DNA of 61,638 nt from Chloroflexota bacterium (GTDB lineage: Bacteria; Chloroflexota; Dehalococcoidia; UBA2979): positions 1 to 61,638 of the forward strand of contig QWJG01000004.1 in NCBI GenBank assembly GCA_009391845.1, in the 5' to 3' direction. The translations under genes and the position numbers were made by a program. Below the pieces are notes generated by a model. That model worked only from the letters and a program-made list of their open reading frames with translations. It ran no database searches and had not been told where the DNA came from. Shown here piece after piece: positions 19,300 through 28,622 of this stretch (positions within the stretch are counted from its first letter, which is position 1; every line of letters starts with the position of its first letter).

Positions 19300-20358
19300 T
19301 TACTGGATGTAGTCGAGTGGGTTCGTCGGGTCGCCGTAGTAGCGCAGCTCGAAGTGCAGGTGGGGGCCGGTCGAGTGGCCACTGTTTCCGCTGTAGCCGA
19401 TCACGTCGCCCTGGTTGACGTAGACGCCGGACGGCACCTCGAAGCTGGTGAGGTGGGCGTAGGTGGTCTCCCAACCGTCGCCATGGTCGATCTTGATGTA
19501 GAACCCGTACGACACCCATTGGTCGCCACCGGCGAACTGTACATAGCCCCCGCGAGAGGCGACGATCGGTGTGCCGTTCGGCATCGCGAGGTCGATCCCG
19601 AGTGGGTGGTACGCGCCGAACTCGGAGGTGAGCAGGCCGTTCACCTGCGCCGGCCAACCCCACGACCCGGTGTCCGGCGGCGCCTGATTGGCCCCCGGTC
19701 GGATCGATGGCGCAGGATTCGGCAGTCGCCGGCCGCCGGGCACGAAGATGTAACGGTCGGCGACCAGCACGTTGGGGTCGCCGATGGAGTTCGCTTCGAA
19801 GTAGAGGATGTCGTCGACGCTGGCGTCGTAGAGGCGCGCGATTTCCGTCAGCGTGTCATCGAACTCAACAGCGTGAACGATGCCGGGGACGTAGGGAACG
19901 ATGATCTGGGTACCGGTCGAGACCCGGTTCGGATCCTCGAGGTCGAGGTTGTTCCAGATGATGTAGTTGGTTTCGAGGCCGAACGCCGCCGCGATCGACG
20001 TAACCGTATCGCCCGATTGAACGATGTAGTTCTGGTACATCGCGACGCGCGTGGCCTGCTGGGTGTCCGCGCCAGCAACCGTGACCGAGTCGTTCTGCTG
20101 CGCGGCCGCGCGCGTCTGGATTTCGGTGTCGGTTACGTTGTCGGCGCCGAGGATGGTGCCTTCGGAGACATACGGCGCCTTGACGGTGAGCGGCTGTGGC
20201 GAGGCCTGGAGCTCCGTCTGCGCGACGAGCGGTGCGGAGGCGGCGAGGCCGGGGAAGCTGAGCTGGTTGACCTGGAGTTGCGGGTCGAGGGCGGCGCCAC
20301 CGGAGTGCACAGGAAAGAGCCCGAAGATCGCGACCAGCGCGAAGATCGAGACGAACAT
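19300..20358 (-). CDS. LysM and M23 domain cell-wall hydrolase; true start probably upstream
   Basis: 352 residues from the first ATG. A hydrophobic N-terminal segment (VSIFALVAIFGLF) is followed by two LysM domains (YIVQSGDTVTSIAAAFGLE and a second ending VADRYIFVPG) and a peptidase M23 domain with YHPLGIDLA, TTYAHLTSF and GPHLHFELR, so the zinc site is intact. It should bind and cut peptidoglycan outside the membrane. The ATG has no ribosome binding site and sits at the beginning of the membrane helix. The frame stays open for 45 codons upstream and encodes an Arg-rich cytoplasmic-like leader, but contains no ATG, GTG or TTG. GGAGG lies 7 bases before an ATT codon at 20475. Confidence 0.85.
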   Translation of the reverse strand: MFVSIFALVAIFGLFPVHSGGAALDPQLQVNQLSFPGLAASAPLVAQTELQASPQPLTVKAPYVSEGTILGADNVTDTEIQTRAAAQQNDSVTVAGADTQQATRVAMYQNYIVQSGDTVTSIAAAFGLETNYIIWNNLDLEDPNRVSTGTQIIVPYVPGIVHAVEFDDTLTEIARLYDASVDDILYFEANSIGDPNVLVADRYIFVPGGRRLPNPAPSIRPGANQAPPDTGSWGWPAQVNGLLTSEFGAYHPLGIDLAMPNGTPIVASRGGYVQFAGGDQWVSYGFYIKIDHGDGWETTYAHLTSFEVPSGVYVNQGDVIGYSGNSGHSTGPHLHFELRYYGDPTNPLDYIQ

Positions 20359-20508
20359 GCCGGCGTGGATCAGCGGCCGCGTCGACAGACCTCGATGAGA
20401 TCCGTTGTGCAGTGCTCGGCGCCGTGATTCACGGCCCCGGCGCTCCTGGCGCGGCGGCTGAATAGTTCCTCGAATCGGTCCGCCTCCGCGTTACCCCGCC
20501 ATGGGTGT

Positions 20509-20529
20509 GAGGCCGCCTCTTGCGGCCTC
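20509..20529 (-). other. Perfect stem-loop between rho and the LysM/M23 gene
   Basis: GAGGCCGC-N5-GCGGCCTC is a perfect 8-base-pair hairpin in the 276 bases between the rho stop and the first ATG of the LysM/M23 gene. No T-tract follows, so it may be a processing or leader structure and not an intrinsic terminator. Confidence 0.45.
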
Positions 20530-20634
20530 GGAGCTGGTCGACCGACGAACGGACGGCTGTCCGCGCGATGGGCGCAATCCTAGCACGCGTTCGGCACGCA
20601 ATCGTCAACTGGAAGGGCGATCAGTTAACAAATC

Positions 20635-22101
20635 CTAAACAGAGCCGGCCTTGAGCGAGAGCAGGAATTCCTCGTTTGTCTCGGTGCGGCTGATGCGCTC
20701 GAGCACGCGCTCGGCGGCGTCACCGCTGTCTTCCTCGAGCATCGAGGCCATGCGACGGAGCAGCCAGATCTGCTTAAGTTCGTCTTCCTCGAAGAGGAGA
20801 TCCTCGCGCCGGGTACCGGAACCGAGCACGTCGATGGCCGGGTACACACGCTTCTCAGCGAGCCGGCGGACGAGCCGCAGTTCCATGTTCCCGGTGCCCT
20901 TGAACTCCTCGAAGATGACGTCATCCATGCGCGAACCGGTTTCGATCAGGCAGGTCGCGATGATGGTCAACGACCCACCCTCCTCGGTGTTTCGCGCCGC
21001 GCCGAAGAAGCGCTTCGGCGGGTAGAGGGCGACCGGGTCGATACCACCGGACAGCGTGCGACCGCTGGTCGGCAGGTTGGTGTTGTAGGCACGCGTCAGA
21101 CGCGTGATCGAGTCCATCAGGATCACAACGTCGGTGCCACTCTCGACGAGGCGCTTCGCGCGCTCGAGGGCAGCCTCGGTCACACGCGTGTGATCCTCGA
21201 CCGGCTCGTCGAAGGTCGACGCGATCACCTCGCCGCGGACCGAACGACGCATGTCCGTGACTTCCTCGGGCCGCTCGCCGATCAGGAAGACCATCAGGTG
21301 GATGTCGGGGTGGTTCGCGATGATGCCGTGCGCCAGCGACTTCAGCAGCATCGTCTTGCCGGCCTTCGGCGGCGAAACGATCAGGCCCCGCTGACCGCGC
21401 CCGATCGGCGCGAACAGGTCGACCATCCGCTGGCTGACTTCTTCCGGGGTCGTGGACAGGCGCATCATTTTGTTCGGGAAGATGGGGGTGAGGGCGTCGA
21501 AGTCCGGTCGTCGCTTGGCGACCTCCGGATCCACACCGTTCACGGTCTCAACGCGCAGCAGCCCGTAGTACTTCTCTGAGTCCTTGGGCTGACGTACCTG
21601 GCCGGTGACGTAGTCGCCCGGACGCAAACCGAAGCGGCGAATCTGAGATTGGGAGACGTAAACGTCGTTCGGACCGGGTCGGAGGGAATCGCCGCGGAGG
21701 AAGCCGAAGCCGTCGTCCACGATGTTGATCACGCCGCCGGAGTAGATGGTTCCGTTGCGCTGAGCCTGCCGTTGCAGGATCCGGTAGATAATTTCATGTC
21801 GGGGCATGCCCGCGGCGAGTTCGACATCGAAGGTCTCGGTCGCGAGGTCGATCAGTGATTCGCGGGCCAACTGGTCCATGTCGGAGATGTTGACCGCGGG
21901 CACGCTGGGATCGGTAGGTGCCTCGGGCTCGTCATCGCGCTCCCACTCGCGTGAGGGGCGTCCGGTGCGCGGTCGCCGCCGTCGGCGGCCTTCGCCACCA
22001 CGGTCGTTGCGATCACCGCCGCCGCCGCCGTTTCGATCGCCACCGCGATCGTTGCGTTGGGTCGAGGACGCGTTGTCGCGCCCACGCGAAGTACTCGTCA
22101 T
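20635..22101 (-). CDS. rho: Transcription termination factor Rho
   Basis: 488 residues. An Arg/Gly/Asp-rich low-complexity start (~60 residues) precedes the Rho N-terminal helix bundle, the cold-shock-like RNA-binding domain (DDGFGFLRGDSLRPGPNDVY) and the RecA-type ATPase with Walker A SPPKAGKTMLLK, Walker B DVVILMDSITRLTRAYN and the Q-loop region after SGRTLSGGIDP. All catalytic elements are present. RG-rich insertions or extensions are usual for Rho of high-G+C bacteria and add RNA affinity. No clear ribosome binding site is seen before the ATG. Confidence 0.96.
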   Translation of the reverse strand: MTSTSRGRDNASSTQRNDRGGDRNGGGGGDRNDRGGEGRRRRRPRTGRPSREWERDDEPEAPTDPSVPAVNISDMDQLARESLIDLATETFDVELAAGMPRHEIIYRILQRQAQRNGTIYSGGVINIVDDGFGFLRGDSLRPGPNDVYVSQSQIRRFGLRPGDYVTGQVRQPKDSEKYYGLLRVETVNGVDPEVAKRRPDFDALTPIFPNKMMRLSTTPEEVSQRMVDLFAPIGRGQRGLIVSPPKAGKTMLLKSLAHGIIANHPDIHLMVFLIGERPEEVTDMRRSVRGEVIASTFDEPVEDHTRVTEAALERAKRLVESGTDVVILMDSITRLTRAYNTNLPTSGRTLSGGIDPVALYPPKRFFGAARNTEEGGSLTIIATCLIETGSRMDDVIFEEFKGTGNMELRLVRRLAEKRVYPAIDVLGSGTRREDLLFEEDELKQIWLLRRMASMLEEDSGDAAERVLERISRTETNEEFLLSLKAGSV

Positions 22102-22155
22102 ATGTATGGGTGCTTTCGGGCGAAGAAGAGAGTGTCGCGAACTGCGACCGCGCTC

Positions 22156-22185
22156 ATCCTAGCGAACTGGGCCTTTGTTCGACAA
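22156..22185 (-). promoter_or_regulatory. Likely sigma-A promoter of rho
   Basis: Reverse strand TTGTCG (22185-22180), 18-base spacer, TAGGAT (22161-22156). It gives a leader of about 50 bases before the rho ATG. A small inverted repeat, GGCGCC-N4-GGCGCC (22203-22218), just upstream may end the transaldolase transcript. Confidence 0.6.
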
Positions 22186-22234
22186 GTCGGGGAATCCCCG
22201 GCGGCGCCTACCGGCGCCATGCTGACGATGTTTG

Positions 22235-22882
22235 CTAGACGGGGGTGTACTTCTTTGCGTCCGCGAGGAAACGCTCGATCCCTGAATCGGTGAGCGGGTG
22301 TTTGACCATCTGGAAGAGCACGCTGGCCGGGATGGTGGCGACGTGTGAACCGGCGAGGGCAGCGTCCGTGACGTCGCGCGGGAGGCGGATGCTGGCGGCC
22401 AGGACCTGGGTCGGCAAGTGGAACGTCTCGAAGATCTGCGCGCTCTCGCGGACGACGGCCATCCCGTCGTGTCCGGCGTCGTTGAGGCGGCCGATGAAGG
22501 GTGAGACGTAGGTGGCGCCGGCGCGGGCGGCGAGGAGTGCCTGGTTCGCGGAGAAGATCAGCGTGACGTTGACTTTAATGCCCTCCGCGCTGACACGCTT
22601 GATTGCGCCGAGGCCTTCTTCGGTCATCGGGATCTTCACGACGACGTGCTCGTTCCAGCCGGCGATCCGGCGCGCTTCTTCGACGAGTTCGTCGGCGCTT
22701 TCGGAGATGCACTCGGCGGAGACGGGGCCCTGCACCGCCTCGCAGATCTCGAGGACGCGGACGCGGTACTCGACGCCCTCTTTGGCGACCAGCGAGGGGT
22801 TGGTGGTGACGCCGTCGACGACGCCCATGGCGACGCCGCGGCGGATTTCCTCGATGTTGGCGGTGTCCATGAAGATGCGCAT
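22235..22882 (-). CDS. tal: Transaldolase (FSA/TalC-type small family)
   Basis: 215 residues, the length of the small transaldolase/fructose-6-phosphate aldolase family. Start MRIFMDTANIEEI, then DGVTTNPSLVAKEG, the Schiff-base Lys in HVVVKIPMTEEGL, and NVTLIFSANQALLAARAGATYVS-type motif are as expected. It transfers dihydroxyacetone units in the non-oxidative pentose phosphate pathway; transaldolase versus FSA activity cannot be told from sequence by eye. GGAGG lies 6 bases before the ATG. Follows the small membrane protein gene with a 28-base gap. Confidence 0.93.
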   Translation of the reverse strand: MRIFMDTANIEEIRRGVAMGVVDGVTTNPSLVAKEGVEYRVRVLEICEAVQGPVSAECISESADELVEEARRIAGWNEHVVVKIPMTEEGLGAIKRVSAEGIKVNVTLIFSANQALLAARAGATYVSPFIGRLNDAGHDGMAVVRESAQIFETFHLPTQVLAASIRLPRDVTDAALAGSHVATIPASVLFQMVKHPLTDSGIERFLADAKKYTPV

Positions 22883-22910
22883 TGCGTTGCCTCCGAGGTG
22901 TTGAGACGGC

Positions 22911-23378
22911 TTAGAACGGCCGGAAAATGGGCAGCCAGGTCATGATGACAATCGTGATGACGATGAGCGTACCGAAGACGAGCGGTGCGTTGTCCGCGAG
23001 GGCGTCCCGCAGTTCCTCGGACGTCTCGCCGTCCTTGGCGGACTGGAGCGCGAGGAAGCGGACGCGACGGAGCCCGAGGCCGAGCAGCGGGACGAAGACG
23101 AAGATCTGGATGAGCCAGACCACCTGCATCGCGACGAGCCAACCGACCGTGACGACGTTGAGTTCCAGCACCCCGGCGTAGAAGTAGCCGCTGATACCGG
23201 TGGCGATGATGCCCGGCAGCAGCCAGGTGGTGTAGTTCCGCTGCGCCTCGCTGAGCAGCAACGCGCGCGTCTCCAGTTCATCCAGGAACCAGGCACGCCA
23301 GATGGGGACGATGGTGTTGCCCACGCCGGCGGCGAGGTAGAGCAGAGCGATCACGTGGATGAAGCGGGCGAGGGTCAC
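22911..23378 (-). CDS. Small four-helix membrane protein (DUF2269-like)
   Basis: 155 residues from GTG at 23378, preferred because GGGAG lies 4 bases upstream; an in-frame ATG at 23396 would add six residues. Four membrane segments are visible (starting LARFIHVIALLYLAAG, then WLLPGIIATGISGYFY, VVTVGWLVAMQVVWLIQIFVF and FGTLIVITIVIMTWLP). The HxxxxxxxxxxG pattern in helix 1 recalls DUF2269/CopD-like proteins; function unknown. A similarly organised protein is encoded at 32754. Confidence 0.65.
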   Translation of the reverse strand: MTLARFIHVIALLYLAAGVGNTIVPIWRAWFLDELETRALLLSEAQRNYTTWLLPGIIATGISGYFYAGVLELNVVTVGWLVAMQVVWLIQIFVFVPLLGLGLRRVRFLALQSAKDGETSEELRDALADNAPLVFGTLIVITIVIMTWLPIFRPF

Positions 23379-23454
23379 GATGCTCCCTGTCCACAACGCG
23401 CGGGTGCGCGACGCCGTGGGCGCTGGTCATTCGACGATGGAATTCGCACGGGGC

Positions 23455-25158
23455 TCAGTTCACCGCCGGCCCAGCGGCTGCCGGTTCCGCCGGTGCGTGT
23501 TCCGGAGCGCCGTTGGGGCTGGGTGTGGATGCGCCGTTGGTCTGTGCCGGTGTTCGCTGCGCTGCGTGTTCCAGCGCCGCGCCGACGAACCCGCGGAAGA
23601 GGGGGTTCGGGCGGTTGGGTCGGCTGGTGAATTCGGGGTGGAACTGAGAGGCGACCATCCACGGGTGATCGGTGAGTTCGACGATCTCGACGAGCCCGGC
23701 ATCCGCCATGTGACCGGAGACGCGGAGGCCGTGCTGCTCGAGCTGCGGCAAGAACTGGTTGTTCACCTCGTAGCGGTGACGGTGCCGCTCGCGGACGGTT
23801 TCGGCGCCGTAGCACTCGGCGGCTTTGGTGCCGGGGACGAGCTGGCAGTCGTAGCCGCCCAGACGCATTGTGCCGCCCATGTCGTGGACCTCCTGCTGCT
23901 CGGAGAGCAAGGAGATGACCGGGAAGGGGGTGCGTGGATCGGCCTCGGTGGTGTTCGCCTCGGGCATGCCAGCGACGTTGCGCGCGAACTCGACGACGAG
24001 CATTTGCAGGCCGAGGCAGTCGCCGAGGTACGGGATCAGGTTCTCGCGTGCGTAACGGACGGCGTTGATTTTGCCCTCGAGGCCGCGATCACCGAAGCCG
24101 GGGCAGAGCAGGATCCCATCCACCTCGCCGATTACTTCCTCGGCACTGCGGACTTCGAGGTCTTCGGAGTGGACCCAGTCGAACTCGAGTTCCGCGCCGT
24201 GGTGTACGCCGGCGTGGACGAGGGCTTCGCGGATTGAGAGGTAGGCGTCGTGCAATTCGACGTATTTGCCGACGATCGCCACGCGCGCACGGCGGTCCGG
24301 GTGCTGCAGACGTGAGACGAAGGAGCGCCATTCCTCGAGATCGGGCGTCTGATCGCCGAGGCCGAGGCGGTCCGCCGCGATCTTCCCGAGCCCGGCGGCT
24401 TCGAGGACGAGCGGAACTTCGTAGATGGAGTCGGCGGTCTCGAGCGGGATCACGGCGTTGCGCTTCACGTTGCAGAAGAGCGCGATCTTCTCGCGGAGGG
24501 CCTCGGGAACCGGTTGGTCTGAGCGGGCGACGATCACGTCGGGTGCGATTCCGAAGGCACGCAGTTCGCGCACGGAGTGCTGGGTTGGCTTGGTCTTCTG
24601 CTCACCGGTGGCACCGAGGTGCGGCAAGAGGGTGACGTGGATCGAGAGGGTGTCCTGCGGGTCCGCGGCGTAGCGCATCTGGCTGATCGCCTCGAGGAAG
24701 GGCTGGCCCTCCATGTCACCGACGGTGCCGCCGACCTCGACGAGGACGACGTCGGCCTCGAGGGCCTGTCCGGCCTTGCGGATGCGGCGCTTGATCTCAT
24801 TGGTGACGTGGGGGATCGCCTGGATTGTGCCGCCGAGGTAGTCGCCGCGGCGCTCCTTGCGGATCACCTCTTCGTAGACCTGGCCACTGGACGAGGAATT
24901 CGCGGCGGTCAGCGCGTCATCGAGGAAACGCTCGTAGTGACCGAGGTCGAGATCGGTCTCGGCGCCGTCGTCGGTGACGAAGACCTCGCCGTGCTGGTAC
25001 GGCGACATGGTGCCGGGGTCGACGTTGAGGTAGGGGTCGAGTTTGAGAATGGAGACGCGAACGCCGCGAGCTTTGAGGATGCGGCCCAGCGACGCGCTGA
25101 CAATTCCCTTGCCAACGGAGCTGACCACACCCCCCGTGATGAAGACGTACTTCGTCAT
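23455..25158 (-). CDS. pyrG: CTP synthase
   Basis: 567 residues. Synthetase domain begins TKYVFITGGVVSSVGKGI, with LKLDPYLNVDPGTMSPYQHG and the GGTVGDMEG loop; the class I glutamine amidotransferase domain has the nucleophile in GDCLGLQM and the His/Glu pair in SQFHPEF. It aminates UTP to CTP. The last ~30 residues form a Pro/Ala-rich low-complexity tail not usual for the enzyme. Single gene with a hairpin (25267-25294) upstream that separates it from the oxidoreductase gene. Confidence 0.97.
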   Translation of the reverse strand: MTKYVFITGGVVSSVGKGIVSASLGRILKARGVRVSILKLDPYLNVDPGTMSPYQHGEVFVTDDGAETDLDLGHYERFLDDALTAANSSSSGQVYEEVIRKERRGDYLGGTIQAIPHVTNEIKRRIRKAGQALEADVVLVEVGGTVGDMEGQPFLEAISQMRYAADPQDTLSIHVTLLPHLGATGEQKTKPTQHSVRELRAFGIAPDVIVARSDQPVPEALREKIALFCNVKRNAVIPLETADSIYEVPLVLEAAGLGKIAADRLGLGDQTPDLEEWRSFVSRLQHPDRRARVAIVGKYVELHDAYLSIREALVHAGVHHGAELEFDWVHSEDLEVRSAEEVIGEVDGILLCPGFGDRGLEGKINAVRYARENLIPYLGDCLGLQMLVVEFARNVAGMPEANTTEADPRTPFPVISLLSEQQEVHDMGGTMRLGGYDCQLVPGTKAAECYGAETVRERHRHRYEVNNQFLPQLEQHGLRVSGHMADAGLVEIVELTDHPWMVASQFHPEFTSRPNRPNPLFRGFVGAALEHAAQRTPAQTNGASTPSPNGAPEHAPAEPAAAGPAVN

Positions 25159-25266
25159 CGCATCCCATCGGAGGGGCGGGGAGCCCAGTTTGAGTCAGTC
25201 TAGGCCCGGCTCCGAAGACTGTCGAACGAAACCGCGCCCGTCAGTCCTCGTGTGCGGCGAGACGCA

Positions 25267-25294
25267 GAACGGCCCGCCGTGAGGCGGGCCGTTC
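25267..25294 (-). terminator. 12-bp perfect hairpin after the aldehyde:ferredoxin oxidoreductase gene
   Basis: GAACGGCCCGCC-N4-GGCGGGCCGTTC lies 24 bases beyond the oxidoreductase stop codon on the reverse strand. The stem is strong but the following tract (TGCGTCTCG) is not T-rich, so termination may be partial or Rho-assisted. Confidence 0.6.
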
Positions 25295-25318
25295 GTACTG
25301 CAATCGCGACTGCCGAGG

Positions 25319-27190
25319 CTAGACGCCGAGCGCCGTTGCCACGTCGGCGAGGCCGAGCGATTCGAGCTTCGCGCGGCTCGGGGCGCTGGTCTCGCGGTCC
25401 CAACCGGCGAGATCGAACCACTCGTTCTTCATCGTCTCGAGGTCGATCGTGTAGCCCTCGTGCGGTCCGGCGGTCTGCGGCGGGCTGCCGAGGATGCGGC
25501 CGGGGACCTCGCGCTTGGCGGGGTTGTTGCCGTGCTTCACGGCGAAGGCCATCCGCAGGTTGGCGATGCGCTCGCCGACCTGGTTGAGCTCCTCGTGCGT
25601 CGTGTCCCACCCGGTGACCAGGTTGATCCACTCGGGGATCCGGTTGGTCGGCGACATGGTGTAGATGAAGTAGCACATGCCGGCCGAGTTCATGACGTGG
25701 GCCTGCTCGTGTGCGGCCTTGCTGATCGGGGCCCAGCCGTTCGCGCCCTTCTTGTCCTCGGGAGCCTTCGGCATCGTCGGGAACTTGGAGCTCTTGCCGG
25801 GCGACCAGATGGTATGACGTGCTGGCGTCGGGTCGAGGGCGTAGGAGCTGGCGAAGCCAACGTCGAGCTTTGGGTCGTGCATCGGCGGCTCTTCGCCGTC
25901 GATTGCCGTCACGAACTCCTTGGCGGCGGGGCCCATCTTCTCGGCGGCCACGGTGGTGCCGTCAGCGAGTAGTTCGCCGAGGGCGCCCGTGCGGCGGCCG
26001 ATCTGGTGGAGCGCCTGCAGCATGCTGCTGGCGTTGCCCCAGGAGAGCTCGATGCCGTCGGTGTCCTCCTTGGTGAGGAGGCCGTTTTCGAAGCACTCCG
26101 TGGCGAAGGAGATCGCGGCGCCGGTGGAGATGGTGTCGAGGCCGTACTGGTTACACCAGTGGTTGACCGCGATCATCGCGTCGGTGTCGTTGACGCCGTT
26201 CATCACGCCGAAGGCGCCCATCGTCTCGTACTCGGGACGGTGGGTGTGCTTCGGGAACGCGAACTCGCCGCGGTCGCTGCCATCCACGGACTCGGCGCCA
26301 CAGGCGACCGGGCAGTGCCAGCAGGCGTACTTCTTCTCCATGCTCTCGTTGACGACCGGGCCGTTCATGCCCGACATGTCCATGTTCTCGACCAGGTTCA
26401 CGACACCGACGCCGCCCCAGTTGAGGACGGGTGCATCGCCGTTGATCGCGGAGTTGGCGGTGATGCCGGTGGTGCCGAAGGTGGTAAAGAACTTCTTCGC
26501 ACCCTGGTTGAAGCCCGCGAGGCTGTCCTTGACGGTGAGGATGACCTCTTTGTTCTGGGCCATGATCTTCTTGGTCGGCTTCACGACGACGGCCTTGAGC
26601 TTCTTGGAGCCCATGACCGCGCCGACGCCGGAGCGGGCGGCGAGACGGCCGCGCTCGTTGGCCACGCCGGACATGATGCTGAGGTTCTCGCCGGCCGGTC
26701 CGATCAGCGCAACGCTGATCTTCTTGCCGAGTTCTTCCTTCAGTTGGTCCTCGACGTCGATCGCGAGGCCGCCCCAGTACGGGGCCGCGTCGCGGAGTTC
26801 GACCTTGTCGTCTTCGATGTAGAGGTAGACGGGCTTGTCCGACTGGCCGCTGAAGAGGATGCCGTCGTAGCCGGTGAATTTGAGCATGGGACCAAAGTCG
26901 CCGCCGCAGTTGGCGTCGCCCCAGCCGTTGTTCTTTGGCGATTTGGCGACGACCTGGAAGCGCTGACCGAACAGCGGCGTGCCGGTGAGGAGGCCGGGGA
27001 AGAAGCCAAGGACGTTGTCGGGGCCGAGCGGATCGGCATCCGCCGGGATGCGGTCGAACAGCAACCGCGCTCCGAGGCCGTAGCCACCGAGGTGCTCGCG
27101 GTACATCTGTTCCGGGATGGTTTCCGGCTCGATCTCACCGGTGGTGAGGTTGATGTTGAGGATTCGTCCGTTGAACGCGACTTCTTCCAC
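25319..27190 (-). CDS. aor: Tungsten-type aldehyde:ferredoxin oxidoreductase
   Basis: 623 residues. N-terminal AOR domain starts NGRILNINLTTGEIE with HLGGYGLGARLLFD; the pterin-binding segment GDANCGGDFGPMLKF and the 4Fe-4S ligands CWHCPVACG plus a fourth Cys in NSAGMCYFIY are all present. It oxidises aldehydes to carboxylates (or the reverse) with ferredoxin, using a tungsto- or molybdo-bispterin cofactor, in the cytoplasm. GTG start with AAAGGGA upstream. It stands alone: no adjacent MoaD-like, ferredoxin or cofactor-transport gene. It is divergent from the M16 peptidase gene and ends at a strong hairpin. Confidence 0.93.
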   Translation of the reverse strand: MEEVAFNGRILNINLTTGEIEPETIPEQMYREHLGGYGLGARLLFDRIPADADPLGPDNVLGFFPGLLTGTPLFGQRFQVVAKSPKNNGWGDANCGGDFGPMLKFTGYDGILFSGQSDKPVYLYIEDDKVELRDAAPYWGGLAIDVEDQLKEELGKKISVALIGPAGENLSIMSGVANERGRLAARSGVGAVMGSKKLKAVVVKPTKKIMAQNKEVILTVKDSLAGFNQGAKKFFTTFGTTGITANSAINGDAPVLNWGGVGVVNLVENMDMSGMNGPVVNESMEKKYACWHCPVACGAESVDGSDRGEFAFPKHTHRPEYETMGAFGVMNGVNDTDAMIAVNHWCNQYGLDTISTGAAISFATECFENGLLTKEDTDGIELSWGNASSMLQALHQIGRRTGALGELLADGTTVAAEKMGPAAKEFVTAIDGEEPPMHDPKLDVGFASSYALDPTPARHTIWSPGKSSKFPTMPKAPEDKKGANGWAPISKAAHEQAHVMNSAGMCYFIYTMSPTNRIPEWINLVTGWDTTHEELNQVGERIANLRMAFAVKHGNNPAKREVPGRILGSPPQTAGPHEGYTIDLETMKNEWFDLAGWDRETSAPSRAKLESLGLADVATALGV

Positions 27191-27345
27191 GCTGGTTCCC
27201 TTTCGCTAGCGACGGCCACAACGGTCGAATCGCCGGATTTGCTCGATACGTGCTGCCGGTATCTTACTCAGTAGTGACCCGCGCTGCTGGCGGGGTCGAT
27301 CAGACATTAGTGCAACGTCCAAAAATGACAGCTAGAGGAGCGCTC

Positions 27346-28620
27346 GTGGCACAGGGTTGGCAACTGACGACGCTCGACAATGGCCTCCGGGTGCTGACCA
27401 CTACCGTGCCGACGGCGCAATCCGCCGCCGCCGCGTTCTTTGTGCGGGTGGGATCGCGCAACGAGGATCCGCGTACCAACGGGTTGTCGCACTACATCGA
27501 GCACATGCTCTTCAAGGGCACGACTGAGCGCCCCGAGGCGACGCAGATCTCGCAAGCGATCGAGGGCGCGGGCGGCAGCCTGAACGCCTACACGACGAAA
27601 GAGCTGACCTGTTACTGGAACAACCTTCCGTACGAGCGGGCGGAGACCGGCATCGAGATCCTCGGGGACATGCTTCAGCACTCGCTGCTGGAGACCGTGG
27701 AGATCGACCGCGAACGGACGGTGGTGCAGCAGGAGATTAAGCGCGCGCACGACAACCCGGGCGCCTTCGTCGGCGAACTGCTGGGGCGCGCGGTTTACGG
27801 TGATCAGCCGATCGGCTGGCCGGTGGCCGGATCCGTCGAATCCGTCGAGGAGATGCATCGCCCCGACTTCGCGGAGCACATGACCGGGTACTACACCGCG
27901 GACAATTCCGTGCTGTCGGTGTCCGGGAACGTCGAGCATCAGCAGGTGGTGGAGTGGGCGACCGCGCGGTTCAGCGACCTTCCGGTCGGTAAGCCCGCCG
28001 CACCAGTCGCCTCGAAGACCGAACGGCCCGAGGCATACATCCAGCTCGATCCGCGCGAACTGGAGCAGACGAACGTGGCGCTCTCGATGCATGGCATGGC
28101 GCGCAACGACCCGGATCGCTACGCCTTCGACCTGATGAACACCGCGCTGGGGCGGGGGATGTCCTCGCGGCTCTTCCAGGAGGTGCGGGAGCGCCGAGGG
28201 CTGGCTTACTCCGTGTCGGCGGGTGGCGCGCGTTACTCGGACACCGGATCGCTGACGGTGAGCGCGGGCGTGACCCGTGAGCACCAGGAGGAGGCGCTGG
28301 AGGTGATCCTCGCCGAGCTGCGCAAGCTGGTGGACGAGCCGATGGGTGACGAGGAGTTGCAGCGCACCAAGGACTACGCCGCCGGCAGCTTCCGCCTCTC
28401 GCTGGAGACGCCGATGGCGCTGGGGCAGCGCTACGGCAACCAGCTGCTGATGGATGGCGAGATCGAATCGCCCGAGGACTCCGTGACCGCGCTGCGAGCG
28501 GTGACCGCCGCGGACATCCAGGCGGTCGCGAAGCGGGTGATCGGCCCCGGCGAGTTCTCGATCGCCGTGGTTGGACCAACCGCCGAGGCAGATCGCCTCG
28601 ACGCGTTGCTGCACGGCTAG
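27346..28620 (+). CDS. M16 family zinc peptidase (pitrilysin/processing peptidase type)
   Basis: 424 residues from GTG preceded by AGAGGAG; an in-frame ATG at 27325 lacks such a site. The inverted zinc motif HYIEHMLFKGT (HxxEH) and the distal Glu in VVQQEIKRAHDNP are present, followed by the second M16 half with the RGLAYSVSAG signature, so the enzyme should be active. Such PqqL/YmxG-like proteases degrade or process peptides. It begins a forward run of genes: 2 bases separate it from the kinase-like gene that follows. Confidence 0.92.
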   Translation: MAQGWQLTTLDNGLRVLTTTVPTAQSAAAAFFVRVGSRNEDPRTNGLSHYIEHMLFKGTTERPEATQISQAIEGAGGSLNAYTTKELTCYWNNLPYERAETGIEILGDMLQHSLLETVEIDRERTVVQQEIKRAHDNPGAFVGELLGRAVYGDQPIGWPVAGSVESVEEMHRPDFAEHMTGYYTADNSVLSVSGNVEHQQVVEWATARFSDLPVGKPAAPVASKTERPEAYIQLDPRELEQTNVALSMHGMARNDPDRYAFDLMNTALGRGMSSRLFQEVRERRGLAYSVSAGGARYSDTGSLTVSAGVTREHQEEALEVILAELRKLVDEPMGDEELQRTKDYAAGSFRLSLETPMALGQRYGNQLLMDGEIESPEDSVTALRAVTAADIQAVAKRVIGPGEFSIAVVGPTAEADRLDALLHG

Positions 28621-28622
28621 CG

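Noticed and set aside
20360..20634. Cyclic-di-AMP or other riboswitch before the LysM/M23 gene
   Set aside because: Such leaders are known before cell-wall hydrolases, but the gap holds only one 8-bp hairpin and no recognisable conserved core.
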